Below, in pieces: positions 61,567 to 64,000 of a stretch of 64,000 nt of DNA. Below the pieces are notes generated by a model, which saw nothing but the letters and a program-made list of their open reading frames with translations, had not been told where the DNA came from and ran no database searches. A program made the position numbers and the translations under genes. This DNA is from Xanthomonas sp. NCPPB 1128. Its GTDB lineage: Bacteria > Pseudomonadota > Gammaproteobacteria > Xanthomonadales > Xanthomonadaceae. Where the stretch lies: positions 1 through 64,000 of the forward strand of contig NZ_LFME01000026.1 in assembly GCF_001043115.1 (NCBI RefSeq). The letters run 5' to 3'. The stretch's first letter is position 1. Each line of letters begins with the position of its first letter.

Positions 61567-61772
61567 GAGATCTCTGCTTGAAGCGCGGAACCGGCGATTT
61601 TACCCGACCCGCCGCCTCCCGGCCCGTCCCGGGTTCAGCCCGACCTCAGCCGTGACGCGGCGACCGCCGTGCGAGCGCGCCCTGGATCCGCTGCCGGCCT
61701 GGGTGGATCATGGCCGGCCTCGCCGGGAGCCGCACCACCCCAGGCATGGCGCGGCCAGTCACCCGCCTCGAT

Positions 61773-62447
61773 TCAGGCCCAGCCGCGCGAGGCCATCGAG
61801 ACCGGCACGCCGTCGCCGACGATGAAGTGGTCGAGCAGGCGCACGTCGATCAGGTCCAGCGCCTGTTTCAGCCGCTCGGTGACCGCGCGGTCGGCAGGCG
61901 AGGGCTCCGGGTTCCCGGACGGGTGGTTGTGGCCGATGATCACCGCGGCGGCATTGAGCGTGAGCGCCCGTCGGACCACCTCGCGCGGATGCACCTCGGC
62001 ACCGTCCACGGTGCCCTGGAACAGTTCCTCGAAGGCCAGCCAGCGGTGCCGGGTATCCAGGAACAGCGCGGCGAACACTTCGTATGGACGCGACCGCAGG
62101 CGTTGCGCGAAGTAGCGGCCGGCGGCGACCGGGTTGCTGAGGGTGTCGCCGCGCTGCAGTTCCGCGGCCAGGTGGCGCTGGCCCAGTTCCAGCGCCGCCG
62201 ACAGCTGGCAGGCGCGTGCCGGTCCCAACCCGGGCAGGCGCACCAGGTCGCCAGGCGTTCGGTCCAGCAGCGTGCGCAATGGCCCGTGCCGCTGCAGCAG
62301 GTCGCGCGAGGTGCGCACCGCGTCGCTGCCGGGCAGGCCGGAGCCGAGAAAGATCGCCAGCAGTTCGGCGTCGGAAAGGGCCCGGGGACCGCGTGCCAGC
62401 AGCTTTTCCCGGGGACGTTCTTCGCAGGGCCAGTCGGAGATGTGCAT
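61773..62447 (-). CDS. radC: RadC family protein (JAB/JAMM domain)
   Basis: A 224-residue protein. The N-terminal part has MHISDWPCEERPREKLLARG and a helix-hairpin-helix (LVRLPGLGPARACQL). The C-terminal JAMM motif HNHPSGNPEPSPAD at residues 173-186 would bind zinc. Despite the name its role in DNA repair is doubtful. It is divergent from coaBC. The ATG at 62447 gives the normal length. Confidence 0.93.
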   Translation of the reverse strand: MHISDWPCEERPREKLLARGPRALSDAELLAIFLGSGLPGSDAVRTSRDLLQRHGPLRTLLDRTPGDLVRLPGLGPARACQLSAALELGQRHLAAELQRGDTLSNPVAAGRYFAQRLRSRPYEVFAALFLDTRHRWLAFEELFQGTVDGAEVHPREVVRRALTLNAAAVIIGHNHPSGNPEPSPADRAVTERLKQALDLIDVRLLDHFIVGDGVPVSMASRGWA

Positions 62448-62543
62448 ATCGCCAGGGTGCCGGCCGACATGGCGCAACGGTATCAGGCCGCCAAAAACCA
62501 TCGGGTAAGCTAATCGTCCTTGTATGGGTAGGACATTCCCGAC

Positions 62544-63821
62544 GTGACCCCGATTTTCGAGAGGCCCCTGCAGGGGCGACGTGTGCTGTTGTGCGTCGGC
62601 GGGGGAATCGCCGCCTACAAGGCGCTGGAACTGGTGCGGCGCCTGCGTGACGCCGGCGCCGAGGTGCAGGTGGCGATGACCGCCGGCGCGCAGCAGTTCG
62701 TCACCCCGCTGAGCTTCCAGGCGCTGTCCGGTCATCTCACCCGCACCACGCTATGGGACAGCGGGGCCGAGCAGGCGATGGGCCACCTAGAACTGGCCCG
62801 CTGGGCCGAGCAGGTGGTGGTGGCGCCGGCCACCGCCGACCTGCTGGCGCGTTTGGCGCACGGGCTGGCCGACGACCTGGTGGGCACGCTGTGCCTGGCC
62901 AGCACCGCACCGTTGACGGTGTGCCCGGCGATGAACCACCGCATGTGGCTGCACCCGGCCACCCAGGCCAACATCGCCACCCTGCGCGCGCGCGGCGCAC
63001 AGGTGGTCGGCCCGAACGACGGTCCGCTGGCCGAAGGCGAGTCCGGCCCTGGCCGCCTGGCCGAGCCCGAGCAGATCGCCGCCGCGCTCGCTGGGCGTGC
63101 GGACCAGGGCGCCGCGTCGGCCACGCCAGCCGCCGCCACCGCCGTCCCATCGCGTTCCGGTACTGGCACCGCCGGCGCCCTGCGCGGCCTGCGCCTGCTG
63201 ATCAGCGCCGGCCCCACCTACGAAGATCTGGATCCGGTGCGCTACCTGGGCAACCGCAGCAGCGGCAAGATGGGCTACGCGCTGGCCGCCGCCGCCGCAC
63301 GGCTGGGCGCCGAGGTGGTGCTGGTCAGCGGCCCTGTGCATTTGTCTACGCCCGACGGCGTGCAGCGCATCGACGTGCGCTCGGCCGCGCAGATGCGCGA
63401 GGCGGTACTCGGCGCGTTGCCGGCGGATATCTACATCGGCACCGCCGCGGTCGCCGATTACACGCCAAAACAGGTGGCCGCGCAGAAGATCAAGAAGAGC
63501 GGGGAGACCCTGACCCTGGAGCTGACCCGGACCCCGGACATCCTGGCCGAGGTCGCCGCGCAGACCCAGGCGCTGAAGCTGGTGGTCGGTTTCGCCGCCG
63601 AGACCCACGACATCGAGCGCTATGCCCGTGGCAAACTCGCCGACAAGCACCTGGACCTGATCGTGGCCAACCGGGTGGGGGTGGCCGGCAACGGCTTCGA
63701 GAGCGACCAGAACGCGGCCACCGCCTATTGGCAGGATGGCGAACGCGACTTCCCGGCGGTCTCCAAGACGCAGCTGGCCGAACAACTGCTGGACCTGATC
63801 GCGCAGAGGCTGCACGCATGA
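62544..63821 (+). CDS. coaBC: bifunctional phosphopantothenoylcysteine decarboxylase/phosphopantothenate-cysteine ligase CoaBC
   Basis: A 425-residue two-domain enzyme in coenzyme A synthesis. The CoaC half (residues 1-190) has [39 protein letters not shown] with the catalytic His, and CPAMNHRMW. The CoaB half begins [29 protein letters not shown] and ends with the dimer strand. The linker (Ala/Thr/Ser-rich, about residues 185-210) is longer than in E. coli. GTG start with AGGA upstream. Its stop overlaps the dut start (ATGA). Confidence 0.95.
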   Translation: MTPIFERPLQGRRVLLCVGGGIAAYKALELVRRLRDAGAEVQVAMTAGAQQFVTPLSFQALSGHLTRTTLWDSGAEQAMGHLELARWAEQVVVAPATADLLARLAHGLADDLVGTLCLASTAPLTVCPAMNHRMWLHPATQANIATLRARGAQVVGPNDGPLAEGESGPGRLAEPEQIAAALAGRADQGAASATPAAATAVPSRSGTGTAGALRGLRLLISAGPTYEDLDPVRYLGNRSSGKMGYALAAAAARLGAEVVLVSGPVHLSTPDGVQRIDVRSAAQMREAVLGALPADIYIGTAAVADYTPKQVAAQKIKKSGETLTLELTRTPDILAEVAAQTQALKLVVGFAAETHDIERYARGKLADKHLDLIVANRVGVAGNGFESDQNAATAYWQDGERDFPAVSKTQLAEQLLDLIAQRLHA

Positions 63822-64000
63822 GCACTCCCACGCCCCATCCGCTGCAGGTGAAGCTGCTGGATCCGCGCTTCGGCGACAGCTGGCCGCTGCCCGACTACGC
63901 CACCGAAGCCAGCGCCGGGCTCGACCTGCGCGCGGCCACCGAGGCGCCGCTGACCCTGGCGCCCGGCGACACCGCGCTGATCCCCAGCGGCCTGTCCATC
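63818..64000 (+). CDS. dut: dUTP diphosphatase Dut, 5' part (cut by window end)
   Basis: The first 61 residues of dUTPase. [20 protein letters not shown] then ASAGLDLRA matches motif 1 of trimeric dUTPases, and [15 protein letters not shown] leads toward motif 2. The ATG overlaps the coaBC stop, so the two are coupled. coaBC-dut is a conserved pair in gammaproteobacteria. The rest lies outside the window. Confidence 0.93.
   Translation, partial: MSTPTPHPLQVKLLDPRFGDSWPLPDYATEASAGLDLRAATEAPLTLAPGDTALIPSGLSI

Noticed and set aside
61773-62735. N-terminally extended radC start at 62735
   Set aside because: The extension runs into the divergent coaBC coding region and lacks family similarity.

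Overview
The window looks like chromosomal DNA of a Xanthomonas or close relative (Xanthomonadaceae). It is very GC-rich and densely coded. It carries the intergenic palindromes typical of that group: two GTAG/GTGG-type REP families plus short GGGATT-type boxes. Gene sets such as bioBF-bioH-bioC, comM-ubiK-P-II and radC/coaBC-dut support the same assignment. I saw no insertion sequence, prophage, integron or CRISPR array. The species is not resolved.

Layout, left to right. 181-5779: a translationally coupled minus-strand operon (RDD, SpoIIM-like, DUF4129, DUF4350, MoxR ATPase). 5952-8725: DUF2167 protein, small serine hydrolase, Lrp-type regulator, gamma-carbonic anhydrase-like protein. 8998-16965: a quinate/shikimate catabolic locus: beta-helix protein (probably QuiC), OprB porin, exported type I dehydroquinate dehydratase, AAHS transporter and, convergent, a PQQ quinate dehydrogenase. 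17263-23037: a complete tripartite RND efflux operon. 23634-28285: RIO-type kinase, HSL-type esterase, mnmG. 28286-29312: a gene-poor stretch with a candidate sigma-54-driven small RNA, then a Tyr/Pro-rich lipoprotein. 29477-33138: PLP dehydratase, YdcF, SnoaL-like protein and an ArnT-like glycosyltransferase. 33106-39710: biotin genes on the minus strand (bioB, bioF, small gene, bioH, then a 432-bp tandem duplication, an odd SDR and bioC). 39760-42325: comF, SecD-head-like lipoprotein, ubiA. 42654-42730: tRNA-Arg(CCG). 42970-47144: hydrolase, comM, ubiK, P-II, HExxH membrane protein. 47406-50449: divergent speE/speA. 50652-54230: acyltransferase and a LysR/CMD/tautomerase/DUF4865 module. 54258-58646: PNPOx-like protein, TonB receptor, YdfG-type SDR. 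59014-64000: SPOR protein, argS, radC, coaBC and the start of dut.

The two most interesting systems are as follows. First, the quinate locus: four of the proteins appear exported, so quinate would be converted to protocatechuate in the periplasm before import. The plus-strand operon and the separate quiA upstream region share a 12-bp motif (11/12 identical), suggesting one regulator. Second, an orphan intergenic transcript unit at 28400-28542: a near-consensus -24/-12 promoter, two nested stems with GGA-rich loops, and a strong intrinsic terminator, with no protein gene in it.

Start codons were chosen from Shine-Dalgarno matches, ATGA/GTGA couplings and family lengths. All functional assignments are by reading motifs; no database search was run.
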